Of a stretch of 64,000 nt of DNA, positions 62,998 to 64,000 are shown one piece after another. The DNA comes from Martinezella lusitana (GTDB lineage: Bacteria; Pseudomonadota; Alphaproteobacteria; Rhizobiales; Rhizobiaceae): positions 62,001 through 126,000 of the forward strand of contig NZ_JACHBG010000011.1 of assembly GCF_014207095.1 (NCBI RefSeq), read 5' to 3'. Below the pieces are notes generated by a model. The model saw only the letters and a program-made list of their open reading frames with translations. It searched no databases and had not been told where the DNA came from. The translations under genes and the position numbers were made by a program. The number at the start of each line of letters is the position of its first letter. Position 1 is the stretch's first letter.

Positions 62998-64000
62998 TCA
63001 GTGCTGGATGGCGATTTTGCCGAAATGCTGGCCTTGCGCCGCGAGTCTGGCATAAGCAGCGGCCGCATCGTTGAAGGCATAGGTCTCGCTGATGACCGGA
63101 ACGATGCGATGGCTTTCGATCGCGCGGGCCGCAGCCGCGAGATTGTCCGTGGAGCCGGTGTTGTTGCCCACGACATTGAGGGCTTTGACGACAATATCGA
63201 GTAGATTGATCGATGGAGCCGTGCCGGTGAGAAATCCGACGGTGAATACCGTGCCTCCGAATGCGGCGGCCTTCAGGGAGCGAGCAAAGGTCGCCTGGCC
63301 CACGGTGTCCAGAACAAGATCGGCTCCATGACCGTCCGTGACCTCAAGCACTTTGGCGTCCCATTCCGGGCTCACCTTGTAGTTCACGAGGTGATCCGCC
63401 CCGAGCGTCGCTGCGCGTGCAAGCTTTTCCTCGGAAGAGGACATGATGACAACCGTCGCGCCGGCGGCTTTTGCGAGCTGCAGTGTCATGATGCTAAGCC
63501 CACCGGTACCCAGAAGGGCCACGACCGATCCAGGGCCGATCCTCCCAGTTTGCAACGCGTTCCATGCCGTCGTGGCGACGATCGGAAGTGTCGATCCTTG
63601 AGTAAAGTCGAGGTGCGTCGGCAGTCTGACGAGGCTCGAAACCGGAACGGCAACGAACTCGGCGAGCGACCCAACGGATGTAACGCCGCGCATCGCAGCT
63701 ACCTTCTGAGGAGCGATGGATCCACCCTGCCAGTTGGACATGAAATGCGGAATCACCTTGTCCCCCGCCTTGAGCCCGAGATCGTTCACGCCGATCTCGA
63801 CGATCTCCCCGGCACCATCGGCGACAGGAATAATTGGGAAACGGGGTACCGGGAGGCCGCCCGTGGCGACTGCGATGTCGATAAAGTTTAGCGAGGCGGC
63901 ATGAAGTTTAAGCAAAGCCTCTGATGGCCTGGATGTAGGCTCGGGCAGATCGACCGTCTTAAGAGCGTCGAGAGACGGAGCATCGAGTTGAATGGCGCGC
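62998..64000 (-). CDS. Zinc-lacking medium-chain alcohol dehydrogenase-like enzyme, N-terminus cut by window edge
   Basis: At least 334 residues of an MDR oxidoreductase; the frame is open to position 64000, so the start lies beyond. Blocks: LLKLHAASLNFIDIAVATGG, IPVADGAGEIVEIG, LPIVATTAWNAL, VALLGTGGLSIMTLQLAKAA (nucleotide loop), LGADHLVNYK and DLVLDTVGQATF. No structural Zn Cys cluster. The catalytic Zn ligands are absent, as in quinone reductases. Precedes the DUF3237 gene. Confidence 0.9.
   Translation of the reverse strand, partial: RAIQLDAPSLDALKTVDLPEPTSRPSEALLKLHAASLNFIDIAVATGGLPVPRFPIIPVADGAGEIVEIGVNDLGLKAGDKVIPHFMSNWQGGSIAPQKVAAMRGVTSVGSLAEFVAVPVSSLVRLPTHLDFTQGSTLPIVATTAWNALQTGRIGPGSVVALLGTGGLSIMTLQLAKAAGATVVIMSSSEEKLARAATLGADHLVNYKVSPEWDAKVLEVTDGHGADLVLDTVGQATFARSLKAAAFGGTVFTVGFLTGTAPSINLLDIVVKALNVVGNNTGSTDNLAAAARAIESHRIVPVISETYAFNDAAAAYARLAAQGQHFGKIAIQH

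Overview
The window reads as an accessory region (chromosomal island or large plasmid) of an alphaproteobacterium of the Rhizobiaceae, close to Rhizobium. The evidence is the RopA-type porin at 58259-59350, the arabinose ABC importer with a GntR regulator, the HWE-family sensor kinase, the high-GC codon use and the many rhizobial-type regulators. It holds no rRNA, complete tRNA, CRISPR array or replication gene. Several insertion-sequence remnants and decayed gene copies show that the right half has been rearranged repeatedly.

Region 1 (1-29.9 kb) is the unusual part. A CpaF-type ATPase, led by a translationally coupled 43-residue membrane peptide, runs off the left edge. Divergent from it is a complete Tad/Flp-like pilus operon at 1244-11511: pilin, prepilin peptidase, three TadE/G-like pseudopilins, an exported protein, CpaB, a CpaF fused to an N-terminal FHA-like domain, TadB, TadC and a membrane FHA protein. 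Facing it is an operon of envelope proteins transcribed leftward (21472 to 11646): an OmpA/DUF4384 protein with a Met/Gln/Pro repeat, a caspase-like protease with an EF-hand loop, a trypsin fused to a caspase-like domain that has lost its catalytic His, a serpin, and a transmembrane pseudokinase with a formylglycine-generating-enzyme-like outer domain. Next come a small exported protein, a winged-helix-like protein, a beta-propeller-like NlpC/P60 hydrolase, an ICMT-like methyltransferase, a Ser/Gly-repeat protein ending in a peptidase S74 chaperone domain, a third caspase with Sel1 repeats, and a fourth caspase-like gene reduced to a fragment. I infer that pilus, FHA/pseudokinase signalling and the protease/serpin cascade form one surface system. 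That is the best candidate here for an undescribed system.

Region 2 (29.9-36.4 kb) is an L-arabinose module: araFGH with a downstream FadR-type regulator on the minus strand, and a divergent mutarotase and short-chain dehydrogenase on the plus strand. Two inverted repeats sit between the divergent units.

Region 3 (36.4-64 kb) is a patchwork of small catabolic or detoxification modules, each beside its own regulator: GGDEF protein; HWE kinase plus receiver; MFS; LysR/isochorismatase-like hydrolase; FMN monooxygenase; HxlR/NmrA-like reductase; AraC/VOC/NmrA-like; TetR/SDR/MFS; LysR; porin; SDR plus dehydrogenase; DUF3237 plus dehydrogenase. Between them lie three degraded IS6-family transposases, an IS110 fragment, and broken copies of luciferase-like, TetR, LysR, AraC and lipoprotein genes.
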